From positions 296,001 to 360,000 of the forward strand of contig JAJTWR010000053.1 in assembly GCA_021613335.1 (NCBI GenBank): 64,000 nt of DNA, read 5' to 3'. Both the position numbers and the translations under genes were made by a program. This DNA comes from Whitmania pigra. Lineage: Eukaryota > Annelida > Clitellata > Hirudinida > Haemopidae. The notes under the pieces were generated by a model, which saw nothing but the letters and a program-made list of their open reading frames with translations, made no database searches and was not told the DNA's origin. This document shows, piece after piece, positions 14,193 through 25,076 of the stretch (position 1 is the stretch's first letter; each line of letters opens with the position of its first letter).

Positions 14193-14993
14193 CAAACGGT
14201 ATATTTCAGGAATCGTCTATAAAAGACGTCCTTAAAAATTGCAGATTTTGTCTCCCATCGCCTTCGTCAGCAAACGTCTGAGCAAGAAACAAAAAAATCC
14301 ACGTTGTATCCCAAGGGATATAATTCCTGTCTAGAGGATAACCGGTTACAAAATTATTAGTGTAGTGACAACACAACCCTGCTGTTAAGTTTGTAGCATA
14401 AAACAATATGAATTTGAATCAAAGCGGTTAAGCGCAAATAACTTGAAAAATAGGTGTCTGATGACAAATAGATTAGTATTGTGAGAAAGATAAATTAAAT
14501 CTCTTTAAAAAATTGCGTTGAAATGAACTCTGTGTTTTCAACTTTCCGTGTGGATGCTTAACTTCAGGGGTGCTTTCACTACTTGTGGTTTGCAGTTTAA
14601 ACAGTCTAAGAAATAATATTTCATTGAATCACAAAACCGAAGTTAATTCCAGAGATAATCTTAGTGACACTAAACTCAATGTCATTAGCAAATGATGTTC
14701 ACATAATAAGTCAATCAAAAGTTATTTTTAATATAAAATATTTGGCTTATTATTTTTTAATATAAATGATGACAGATATTTGTTTGTTTGTATTATGTTC
14801 CAGTTCGATAATATATGAAAAACTTTATTTTACAAAAAACGGGTTTATCGTTTACAAAGATAAGTATCAACATATTATCTACATATTACCATATCTATAT
14901 ATTATCTAAATGTAATTATTCATTGATCTTCACCGATGAGAATAAAGAGCTGGCAGAATCGGATACAAAAGTTGAGGTCGATATGCTCTTTTC

Positions 14994-16289
14994 CAGTGTT
15001 GTGCAGTATCGAATTACATGTAATTCGTTACTGTAATTAATTACATTTTTTGGTAATTTTTACTTGTAACAGTTACAAAAATTTTTGTTACTTTTACTTG
15101 TAACAAATTACTATTTTCGGTCATACTTTTAATTCGTTACCTTTTTTGCACAAGACGTTACAAAGTAACATAAATAAAATTTTAAAATAAAATAAACTAA
15201 TTTAAAATTAAAATTCTAGATTGTTATTCTTTGGTTTGTTCGAAAACCTTCTTCTTTCCCATCATCGCTCATTTGTTATTGTTGTTATCGCCGGTCGTTT
15301 TTGTTAAATCGGAAATTGTTGATTAGTCATACCGAAGCTTTTTTAATATATAATATTGTATACATATAATAATATAAGATTTAATATATCCTAGTATGGA
15401 TTCATTTGAAGCCAGTTTGATTGTCGTTAGCGAAGATAAGAGAAACAAGGGTGAAGACAGTCCGTGGCCGTATTTGAACAAAATGTTCAGATTTCAATCA
15501 AAGGAAAATCATATAGATATGCATGCCTACTCTGCCAACAAAAAAAAACTATATGTTCAGCATATGAAGGTTCTTCATCTAACTTGAAGAAGCACGTGGA
15601 ACGCATGCATCCAACAGAAGTTAAGGAATATGGGATATCTGTTGCCAACGGTTGTCAAGCTTCATGAGAAACTGGTAGCCAGAGTAGCATCTTCTAATTC
15701 AGCAATGGTGGACGAGCTGAAAGCATCTCATTCATCTGATGCTGACAGTGTTGAAGACAGTTTCTTCAATTGCACAAGGTCAAGTGATATTCTGATGCAG
15801 TATCTTCAAGACCGATCAGATGACATGAACATTATTTATCCAGTTGAACGCTCCTCTGCCAGCTAGTGCAGCTGTTTAACGCTTATTAAGCTCTGCTGGT
15901 ATGAACAGCCGAAGGACCATAATGAGTGACAAACTATTCGAGGACAAAATTAACAAATGCTTGTGATTGTAATAAATAATAATAAAAACACCAAAAGAAT
16001 GCATTAGTTCAAATGTTATCACTTAATGACTGTTAATACTAGCAGTTAATACCAATAATTGTTTTAACGTTAATAGAAACAATTCCTTTTAAATAATACA
16101 GAATGATGTATGATCACAATAATGGCGGCGTCAAAGTTACTTGTAATTTTTACTTTTGGATGCTGTAGCTTTTTACTTTTAATTGAGTAACTTTTTGAGA
16201 CAATACTCTTACTTATATTTAAGTAGCTTTTTGAGCTATTACTTTTACTTGTAACTAATTACCGAAATGAGGTAATTTTTACAACACTG
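14994..16289 (+). mobile_element. hAT DNA transposon, internally deleted, with 8-bp TSD
   Basis: The element begins CAGTGTTGTGC and ends ACAACACTG, the inverted-terminal-repeat form of hAT elements. It is flanked on both sides by the identical 8-bp target duplication CTCTTTTC (14986-14993 and 16290-16297), the size hAT transposases create. Subterminal DNA is rich in GTAATTTTTACTTGTAAC motifs on both sides. At 1296 bp it is too short for a full transposase and keeps only a remnant. It lies inside the large inverted-repeat structure. Confidence 0.93.
15396..15866 (+). pseudogene. hAT transposase N-terminal remnant with BED zinc finger
   Basis: Overlapping open frames at 15396-15587 and 15464-15667 are joined by a frameshift. 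The second carries CLLCQQKK, then NLKKHVERMHP: a Cys-X2-Cys followed by His-X4-His, the BED-type DNA-binding finger found at the N-terminus of hAT transposases. A third frame (15630-15866) is Ser/Asp-rich and has no catalytic motif. The RNase-H-like catalytic core is absent, so the copy cannot encode an active enzyme. Confidence 0.75.
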
Positions 16290-16474
16290 CTCTTTTCAAT
16301 CAAACTGCAACAAATTTAAAGCGGAAAAAGAATTCATACAAAATACATATCTAAGCTACAATATATTTACAAATTAGCGTCTTAGCTTGAATAATGATTT
16401 AAAGCTTACAACAAATCGTGTCACTTCGATTTGATTAAAAAACTAATGGAAAAGTTGTCGATAGTTAATGCAAG

Positions 16475-16815
16475 TTTACAACGAACTTCGGAACAAAATT
16501 AAAAATCTGGCCAGTGCAATATTAAGAGGAATGTTTGATGATTATTTTGGTGTAATTTATTTTGACAATGGCCGACCAACTAAAAAGATTTTTGACCTTG
16601 AAGTTGTCGCATTTTGTTGTTTTTCGAAAAACAATTATGCAAATTTAAACACAAAAATTAAAAATCTGGGCAGTGCGATTTTAAAATTAATGCTTGTAGA
16701 TTATTTCTGTGTAATTTACTTTGACATTGGTTGAGTAGTTAGAAAGATTTTTGAACCTGCTAGCGTCGTTACATAGGCTTTTAACAATTGGCTCTCGCCC
16801 TGCTAGCCTTATTCA
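16475..16815 (+). repeat. Imperfect direct duplication of a ~160-bp unit
   Basis: The segment starting AAAATTAAAAATCTGGCCAG near 16495 recurs about 160 bp downstream as AAAATTAAAAATCTGGGCAG. Both continue with a GATTATTT...GTAATTTA stretch. A third, isolated copy is at about 8283-8390. It spans one 88-codon open frame, but the translation is only the repeat read twice and has no known domain. Confidence 0.7.
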
Positions 16816-17111
16816 AGTTATCTTTTTTCGCCTTTATTAAACAAGTTTGGAATGGCCACTGTCGGAGGTATCTCATTTTGATTTTACAGTGTTGATGTAA
16901 ATTATTTTATTATTTATCCTCATTGCTATTTACATGATTTTTTTTGTGTTTTAAGGCGCGACAAATCTATTAGTTTTCGAATAGCTAAAGCACAATTTTA
17001 CGACGGTGAAATTAGCAAGACTTCAGCAAGAACTTTGACATCTAATAACTCTGGAACGCGTAGAGCTAAAAATATAAATTTTTTTTTGTTAGAAAGGTCT
17101 TGCTTTAGAAA

Positions 17112-18270
17112 ATGATGCGCGTAAAACATAATGGATTTTGAATAAAAATGAATTTTTTGTTAACTTATAAAGCTTTGGGCGCCGATAACGTAAAATTTCT
17201 TAACGCGCTTGAAATTTTAAAAACATATTTAAAATCTGCAGATTATTTCCTTTCTAAAAATATATGTTTCGTTAACGTGTCTCCAGCGCAAGTACCGAAA
17301 TTTAATTTTTAAAAAAGACCGATTTCGTGTTTACCATAGATATAAAAACGCTTTACTTTCGTTAAAAAATGTAAAACATGTACCAGTAATATAAATTTTG
17401 TATTTTTATTAATGAAAACATAAGTTAAAATGTTTTATTGAAGAAAAACTGGAACTTTTCATGAGCTTGCTATACGACGCTATAATGCAAAAGCAGCACA
17501 TAAATGAACTGCCATTCCATTGTTGCGTTTTTTACGATATGTTAGTGCAGTGTATGTGGGCCCGTCTGTTGCAGGCATCGCATTGTACCCATTGGTAACC
17601 ACTGTCATCCTCCGTCGATCCACAGTAAAGGCATGTGTTGGTCATATCGTCTGAAAGACGAAGAATTTCTTTTGCATATGACATCCGATTATCATCTGGG
17701 GCTATCCCATCAATTGGATAATCACCCTCTTCGTCCATAGCCCGAAGCGTAAAGGCTACATAAATGCCACAGTTGTGACTATCGCGTTGCACACCTGTCC
17801 ACGGCCCCCTCTTCATCGTAATGTTCATCCACCTGTTATTTTTTGAGCTTCTGCAAAGTGAATAAAAAAATCTCTTCATCTTTTCCAGGTTTCGACTCTC
17901 TCCTGGCATCGGATCGTAAAATAGTACTTCTTTTGAATTATTTATAACAATGAAAAATAATTTAAATTTATTATTTATTAATTTTTATAACAGAAAAATA
18001 AAAAAGTAATGTAAATTGATCCATTTACGTATGTGTTATGTCTATGGTAAACACAAAATTGTTTTTTTTTTAAAATTAAATTTCGGTACTTGCGCTGGAG
18101 ACACGTTAACGAAACATATATTTTTAGAAAGGAAATAATCTGCAGATTTTAAATATGTTTATAAAATTTCAAGCGCGTTAAGAAATTTTACGTTATCGGC
18201 GCCCAAAGCTTTATACGTTAACAAAAAATTTATTTTTATTCAAAATACATTATTTTTTACGCGCATAATA
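17112..18270 (-). mobile_element. Inverted-repeat element with ~230-bp TIRs carrying a Ulp1/PHD-like fragment
   Basis: The outer 230 bp or so at the left (17112 to about 17345) is the near-exact reverse complement of the right end (about 18035-18270). Both contain GCGCGTAAAA near the edge, a central GCGCCGATAACGTAAAATTT and an inner AAGTACCGAAATTTAATTTT. Between them is one minus-strand coding remnant. Long TIRs plus a captured Ulp1-type protease recall Mutator-like, Zisupton or KDZ elements. No transposase is present, so the superfamily is not settled. I could not find a convincing target duplication. Confidence 0.75.
17532..17945 (-). pseudogene. Truncated Ulp1/C48 cysteine protease C-terminus fused to a PHD-like zinc finger
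   Basis: The open frame reads YDPMPGE, then RGPWTGVQRDSHNCGIYVAF and, at its end, CLYCG, WVQCDACNRR and HIHC before a stop. In Ulp1/SENP proteases the order is HW...D...Q-x5-CG. Here the D (YDP), the Gln (VQRDS) and the Cys (NCGIYV) are visible, but the His-containing half is missing, cut off upstream by the element's TIR. The Cys-X2-Cys...Cys-X2-Cys...His-X2-Cys tail looks like a PHD finger lacking its final Cys pair. A catalytically complete protease is not encoded, so I class it as a fragment carried by the element. Confidence 0.75.
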
Positions 18271-18394
18271 TCTGGAGTACATTTTGCACTCAAACCATCA
18301 ATTAAGCAATTTCTGGTAGTTGATTTTATGTAATTCATTGTTACAAGCAACCTTTGATCAAAGACTCCCGTGAAGCTATCGGACGTTCAAAACG

Positions 18395-20215
18395 CTATCA
18401 GACACTAAAACAGCTTAATTCAAGAGCAATTAACAGTAACTTGCACTTAACAAAGTTTTTCGAATAAGATCTCATTCTAAAGAGATATAATCCAACTTTA
18501 TCACATTAGCAAGCTCTTTGCGTAAAAACCTATAATTTTCAAGATATTTATGTTCAAACATCACGCACTAAAATCAGCCTAGAAAAACAGCCTTTAATTC
18601 AAGAGCAATTAACCGTCGCTTGCACTTAACAAAGTTTTTCGAATAAGATCTCATTCTAAAGAGATATAATCCAACTTTATCACATTAGCAAGCTCTTTGC
18701 GTAAAAACCTATAATTTTCAAGATATTTATGTTCAAACATCACGCACTAAAATCAGCCTAGAAAAACAGCCTTTAATTCAAGAGCAATTAACAGTAACTT
18801 GCACTTAACAAAGTTTTTCGAATAAGATTTCATTCTAAAGAGATATAATCCAACTTTATCACATTAGCAAGCTCTTTGCGTAAAAACCTATAATTTTCAA
18901 GATATTTATGTTCAAACATCACGCACTAAAATCAGCCTAGAAAAACAGCCTTTAATTCAAGAGCAATTAACCGTCGCTTGCACTTAACAAAATTTTTCGA
19001 ATAAGATCTCATTCTAAAGAGATATAATCCAACTTTATCACATTAGCAAGCTCTTTGCGTAAAAACCTATATTTTTCAAGATATTTATGCTCAAACATCA
19101 CGCACTAAAATCAGCCTAGAAAAACAGCCTTTAATTCAAGAGCAATTAACCGTCGCTTGCACTTAACACAATTTTTCGAATAAGATCTCATTCTAAAGAG
19201 ATATATTCCAACTTTATCACATTAGCAAGCTCTTTGCGTAAAAACCTATATTTTTCAAGATATTTATGCTCAAACATCACGCACTAAAATCAGTCTATAA
19301 AAACAGCCTTAATTCAACTGCAAAAAACTGTCACTTAGACTAAACTATATTTTTTGAGTAAATTCTCATTTTGAAGACATAGCATCTATCTTTCTCACAT
19401 TTCTAACCACTTTGCCGTCAGACACTTATTTTTCAAGTTATTGAAGCTCAAACTTTACGCATTATATGGAAAAAACAGACTCATTTCAAATGCATAAAAC
19501 CTTAACTTAGACTTAACCAAATGTTTCGACAAAGGCCTCATTTTAAAGATATTTAATCTCATTTTTTTAAATTTCCAAAGACTTTGCCATCAGACACTTA
19601 TTTTTCAGGTTATTAACGCTCAAAGTTTACGCACTAATTGTATTCACTGCCTCGGAACACAGCCTCATTTCAAATGCAATTAACCGTAACTTAAACTTAA
19701 CTAAATATTTCGACAAAGGTCTCATTTTAAAGATATTTAAACTATCTTTATCGATTTGGCAAGCCCTTTGCCATCAGACACTTATTTTTCAGGTTATTAA
19801 CGCTCAAAGTTTACGCACTAATTGTATTCACTGCCTCGGAACACAGCTTCATTTCAAATGCATAAAACCGTAACTTAGACTTAACTAAATATTTCGACAA
19901 AGGTCTCATTTTAAAGATATTTAATTTTTGTTTTTTAAATTCCCAAGGCCTTTGCCATCAGACACTTATTTTTCAGGTTATTAACGTTCAAATTTCACGC
20001 ACTAATTTTACGTACTACATAAACAGACTCATTTCAAATGCATAAAATCGTAACTTAGACTTAACTAAATGTTTCGACAAAGATCTCATTTTAAAAATAT
20101 TTAATTTCTGTTTTTTAAATTTCCAAGGCCTTTGCCATCAGACACTTATTTTGCAGGTTATTAACGCTCAAATTATTCGCATTACCTCGGAAAACAACCT
20201 CATTTCAAATTTGAA
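18395..20215 (+). repeat. Satellite array, ~179-182 bp monomer, about ten copies
   Basis: The landmark CAAGAGCAAT recurs at 18421, 18600, 18779, 18958 and 19137, an exact 179-bp period, and these five monomers are nearly identical. From about 19315 the copies diverge, with the landmark TTTCGACAAAGG recurring every 180-182 bp out to about 20090. Monomers contain AAGAGATATAATCC and TTTGCGTAAAAACC motifs and no reading frame. The array starts about 125 bp beyond the right TIR of the Ulp1-bearing element. Confidence 0.95.
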
Positions 20216-20627
20216 TTATTTTTATACTATACACGTGATAGCGGAGATGTGTTGTCACTACTCTTCCATTGTCAAATAGTAGTCAGTTTTACCACGTTCT
20301 ATAGTCATTTGTTTCTTCATTTTTCATTGACATAATCATAAATTTTCTCATTTTCGTTAACAGTAAAATTCACAGTTTAACAATTATGTAAAGATTCTTT
20401 CATACGTGTCATAAAAAATAATTTTGTAACCAATCACAAACAAGCAAAAAAACTACATTATTTGTTACAAACTTCAATGAACGGCAACAATTGGAACCTT
20501 AAAATGAAAGTGATTGTTTATTCATTGAAGTAAAATCATAAGAAAAATTTGAGTTGGTAAAAATGCGTATAATAATGCTTATGATAATGATAATGATAAT
20601 GATAATGACAATGACAATGACAATGGC

Positions 20628-20628
20628 A

Positions 20629-20677
<49 letters not shown>

Positions 20678-20684
20678 TATTATA

Positions 20685-20755
<71 letters not shown>

Positions 20756-20816
20756 TATTATTAATTATTATTATTATTATTATTATATTATTATTATTAT
20801 TATTATTATATTATTA

Positions 20817-20857
<41 letters not shown>

Positions 20858-20935
20858 GTTATTATTATTATTATTCTTATTATTATTATTATTATTATTC
20901 TTATTATTATTCTTATTATTATTATTATTATTATT
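20628..20935. repeat. Long (ATT)n microsatellite
   Basis: About 300 bp of nearly pure ATT, with occasional ATTG, ATTC and TATA interruptions, directly against the inner end of the right inverted-repeat arm. The 137-residue Ile/Tyr-only reading frame it produces is an artefact. Such tracts often seed from SINE or MITE tails. Confidence 0.95.
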
Positions 20936-22260
20936 TACATCATTTTATTAATTTTTTTGATTTGTAATTAATAATAATAAATTGAATCAACTAAAAATTT
21001 TGAGTTTAGGCTAAGATTCGCATTAATTATGCGGAACGAATAAACCCATTTCAATGAAATCCTGGAAAAAGTAGGTTTGCTATAACGGAAAACCTTTCTT
21101 GTTTTAAAAGTCTTTTACGTTAAAAATAATGTTTAAAATAACATTTTTAAAACTTGGCAATGTAGCTACAACATAGCCAATAATAAACCCGTTATTTTGC
21201 CAATTAAATGTGTACATAAAATTATTGTTTTATGAGACTCTATTATTTCATGCTATTTGAAAATATTATTATTTTTATTATAAACCAGATTATGAAAATG
21301 TCTCCAAGGTTTATGTCGCTCACTAGTAGATTTGAAATATCAAGTCGTGCAAGTTTCGCTATTGACTACTTTATCGTGAATATCTCTCAAACGAATTTAA
21401 ATTGGAAGTTCAAATTGCAGAATATGAAAGAAAACTTCATATTCTAACATGTGTAACAGAATGGGCTTTCTAAAATTGGTTGAAGTCGAGATTTTAGGCA
21501 CTTTTATGCAGTGTTGCAGATCATTTGTTATATCTTTCTAAATATGAAGTTCAAAAGTTTTTTTCTGTGATTATAATATTAGTTAGATTGTAATTACCTA
21601 TAAATTTATAAAATTATTCTTAAACGAAAATGAATGTTTGTTTTAAACACATTTTTATTAATATCTTGCTAAATATATGTAGTTAGAATTTCAACTTCAG
21701 ACATGTTTGTCTCCAAGCCATCGGTGATATTTAAATGTAGTACTTGTACTTTAGAATGTAGTATTAAAAGAATTTGAACGCAATTTTACGCTAATATATT
21801 CATTTCAATATTGTTCACTTTTAAACACACTATACTCTCGATCTCCTATTGTCTCGATTACGATAAACTCAACAGAATCGATCTGAAAAAAAAACAAGGA
21901 TATGGATTTAATTCTCAGCATGGAATATAGGCATAAAAAAAATTAGCCCTTAGTCTGAGTCAACCTTAAGACAAAAGGGGTCATCCATAAAAACGCCCGC
22001 AAATGGTGGAGCGCTTCTAAAGCATACTAATGCTGAAGGGGGAGGGCAATTATTTTTGTTGAATAAAAACGAAATAATTTTTAAATTTTAGAAATGTATA
22101 TGTTTTAATGATTTTATTTTAATTTTTTAAATATTATTTTATTGACATTTGGGTACGTCCATAAAGTATGTCATGCTCGAGGAGGAGGATGTCTAAGAAA
22201 TTGTGACAAATTAAAAATTACAGTTAAGATTTATTGTGGACGTCTTTGTGGACGACCCCC
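20934..22260 (-). mobile_element. Right arm of the large inverted-repeat element
   Basis: Reverse complement of 12866-14192 (see that entry). The outer end finishes with GACGTCTTTGTGGACGACCCCC at 22239-22260, which on the minus strand starts GGGGGTCGTCC, a G-run start typical of several DNA-transposon families. A related GGGTCATCCATAAA motif also lies inside the arm near 21977. The arm contains a 71-codon open frame but no recognisable domain. Confidence 0.8.
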
Positions 22261-22860
22261 AAAGAGAAAAAGCGTCTTCTAATTCAAATTTTGTTTGGTT
22301 TCTGTGCGCGCAAATAGAGATGTGCCGTCACTACATAACTACGCTTGAGATTCTAGTTAACTTTCTTTTGATGATTTCTTATTTTCTTTTTAATTTTTAA
22401 AATGTTTAAAGGAAGACGTCAATAATCGTAATGTCTTATTAATCTCCAGTTATATTCTGGGGATCGGCTTCAAAAGATCGACATTTTGCTAAGGACACCG
22501 CAACTTAACAAAAAGTTAAAATTGTTAATTAACTAAACATAATTGCAATTGTTTTTATAAACACATTTCTTTCAGTACACCATATTTCAGACATTTTTGT
22601 TAGCTTTGAGTTTATCCCCATATCCAAAAATACATCAATATATCAACAACCGGCCACATTTGTTTATTTACATTTTATTACCCGGCTGCCCATACTTGCT
22701 TGTTGTTATTTATATTTACATCACCCAGCGGACGTCCGATAGCTTCACTCTTGTGATCAAAGTTGAGGGTTCTAGGCATGTTATTCTAGACTTTAAGAAC
22801 CTCATTTGCAGTTGATATAAGGTTCTGGTGATTCATTTAACTGGTTACATTCAATTTCAG

Positions 22861-23427
22861 GGTAAAACCGTTCGAGACGGACGCACACATTTTAATGAGA
22901 TGCTCCACTTTAATGAAGCTCCACCCAAAACAAATTAAGCTCCGCCTAAAATGAGTAAAAGTAAATCTTTGATCCGTAATATTTTTAGGTATATCTCTTT
23001 TTAGGGAAAATCGGTCCGCATTTTTAGGCTCCGAATAGATCCGCTCAAGAATTAGGGTAGGGTTAGGGTTAAAATTAGGGGATAGGGTAGGGTTAGGGGT
23101 TAGGATTAGGGGATAGGGTAGGGTTAGGGGTTAGGGTAGGGTTAGGGAATAGGGTAGGGTTAAGGGTTAGGATTAGGGAATAGGATAGGGTTAGGATTAG
23201 GCAAAGCGTAAACTTTAAACACTCGATCGCTAATGTCAGACGTCAAGTATTTCCAAAATTATAATAAAACTTTATTAGAGACTTCTATGTTAATGACTTA
23301 ATATATATTGCGGATAAAAGATTCACTTTTACTCATTTTAGGCGGAGTTTTATTTGTTTAGGGGTGGAGCTTTATTTTTTCTTAGCATCTCATTAAAATG
23401 TGTGCGTCCGTCTCGAACGGTTTTACC
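22861..23427. mobile_element. MULE-like MITE with ~125-bp TIRs, telomere-like core and 9-bp TSD
   Basis: The two ends are inverted copies of each other over about 125 bp. The outermost 43 bp are identical and begin GGTAAAACCGTTCGAGACGG. The element is flanked by a perfect 9-bp duplication, CAATTTCAG (22852-22860 and 23428-23436). A 9-bp target duplication with long TIRs is characteristic of Mutator-like elements. The 567-bp element codes for nothing; its centre is degenerate TTAGGG repeat. A second, one-ended copy lies at 38291-38370. Confidence 0.9.
23052..23201 (+). repeat. Degenerate telomere-like TTAGGG repeat inside the MITE
   Basis: About 150 bp of GGGTTA-type units, many degenerated to GGGATA, GGGGTTA or GGATTA. 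The tract is wholly inside the MULE-like MITE, bracketed by its TIRs, so it moved with the element and is not a chromosome-fusion scar. TTAGGG is the usual animal telomere repeat. Confidence 0.9.
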
Positions 23428-23499
23428 CAATTTCAGTAAAACCACTGTGTAGTGAAGTCGAAAATTTTAAATTTATATTTTATAAAAAGGTCATTCAAC

Positions 23500-24061
23500 T
23501 CAGCTGGCACATTCTGGCATCAATTTCCGAGGTTCTTTGATTTTTCTCAGAATCTTTATCATCTGTGCCTGTTGACACATTGGCCAGAATTCATTGTCAA
23601 TAGAAATTTCCAAACTAGTGTAAATAGGTACAGGAACTTTGTCACAGTGAGCAACCAATCTCAGATCATAGTGGAAATTTTGGTACTGAATTGAATATTT
23701 TGTTTTTGTGGTCAAGTCTGCAATATTTACCATATAGAAGTTGCCGTCATCAAAATGGATTCGAGGCTCTTGCCACACCATTGGAACTCAAAGCTAAGAC
23801 TGACATTTAGTTCATTGTCAAAGACTCTCAACACATGTTCTGCCCAATGTTTTTCCTGATCATAAAATTTAACTCTGAAATATTTTTGGTATGCTTTATG
23901 TACAAATTCAGATTTTCAAATTCAATTTTGGTTTCGTGGAATGATAAAAAAAAGTTAAAAAGTTGGCCTTTCAGTTGTGAGATTGTGAATGAATATGGAG
24001 GCAACAATGACAGTAAATATGCGCACATCTCTAAATTCAAAAATTCTTTCCAACTGGACAA
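23500..24061 (-). other. Unidentified minus-strand reading frames, possible pseudogene
   Basis: A 93-codon frame (23781-23500, beginning MVWQEPRIHFDD) and a 77-codon frame (24061-23828) lie end to end in different frames, with a third overlapping frame between. The composition looks like a real protein: mixed residues, few low-complexity runs, motifs such as AHCDKVPVPIYTSLEIS. This could be a frameshifted coding relic. I recognise no domain, and no splice sites tie the pieces together. Confidence 0.3.
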
Positions 24062-25061
24062 ACAGCCGAGTTACAGACAAGTTCTATGGTGTGCATACCA
24101 ATCAGTTATTAGCAATTAGATTGTTAGTTTACAGTTTTCCATCAGACATGGGACCACATGCTGAAGTCTCGAGTACAAGTACTGAGGGTCAAGTATAAGA
24201 AATCCAAGTCCTAGTGCTTGGACAAGTACATCACTAATTTATTTTTGTTCCATTGCCCAAACTGCATAAAGTATTTGCTTATTACTAAATTTTATTTGTC
24301 TCAGATACAACATAAGTTATTGTATAAAAAACATGTTATTATTGCTAGGAGTATATTTTATTATTAAATAATAAATAGCCTTAACTAAACTATGTTTTAG
24401 ACAAAATGGCAAAAGTTATGCCTATACACTTAAAGGACACAGACAATTTGCCAGTATTTTATATCTTTATGCAAACTACAAACATGCAGCTTGTTGCAGA
24501 GATGCAGCCTTGGCTGTCACAATGACCTGTGTACTCTCATTAATATAAAATAGTCTAGATTTACTATTAATATCAGCCCTTTAGATTACTGTCAAGTTCT
24601 TCACTCAAAGCCCATAACAGGCAGTATTGCTGCCACCACTAACTCCCAGTTCTTTACCAGAAACATGGAATTGGAACTAAAGCTTTATTTACAAGACTAA
24701 AAACTGCAGGAAACCATCTATCAAAACCTTAAACAGCTCTTGTCAAGCCCATATTTATAAGCGTTGGATCTGATTAGCAATTTAATAAGTTCTACTAAAA
24801 TATCAGTCAATCCTAACAAATTTTACTAAAATATCAGCCAATCGAAATTCATGAAAAAGGATAATACACACCTACCAGTTGATTAAACCAGTTGTCCTAA
24901 AACATTAATCATTATTTTCAATTACCTCTTGAAGTTTAAGAATAACATTGGCTGGCTTAAACAAATAACTAAAATCTAATGAAATGCACTTGTGAGCCAC
25001 AATTAATCTTATTAATATCAAATCTAGGAGACATGTTTGGTCTCAGAGACCCAGCTATGAC

Positions 25062-25076
25062 ATACCTCCCCCCTTA
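25062..25076 (-). promoter_or_regulatory. Polypurine tract of the gypsy element
   Basis: Read on the minus strand, AAGGGGGGAGGTA directly precedes the LTR start TGTCATAGC. That position and composition are what reverse transcriptase uses to prime plus-strand synthesis. Confidence 0.7.

Noticed and set aside
14206..14406. 66-codon frame with a segment similar to 31590-31660
   Set aside because: The shared CCCAAGGG...GGATAAC stretch is a short, highly diverged repeat; too weak to name an element.
18395..20215. Regularly spaced repeats suggestive of a CRISPR array
   Set aside because: The repeated unit is the whole 179 bp with no unique spacers, in a eukaryotic genome; it is a satellite.
20554..20967. 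137-codon Ile/Tyr/Leu frame
   Set aside because: Pure (ATT)n microsatellite translation.
12866..22260. Assembly fold-back artefact
   Set aside because: The arms differ by many substitutions and indels; a technical palindrome would be nearly identical.
23052..23201. Interstitial telomere from an ancient chromosome fusion
   Set aside because: The tract lies between TIRs of an element with 9-bp target duplications, so it arrived by transposition.
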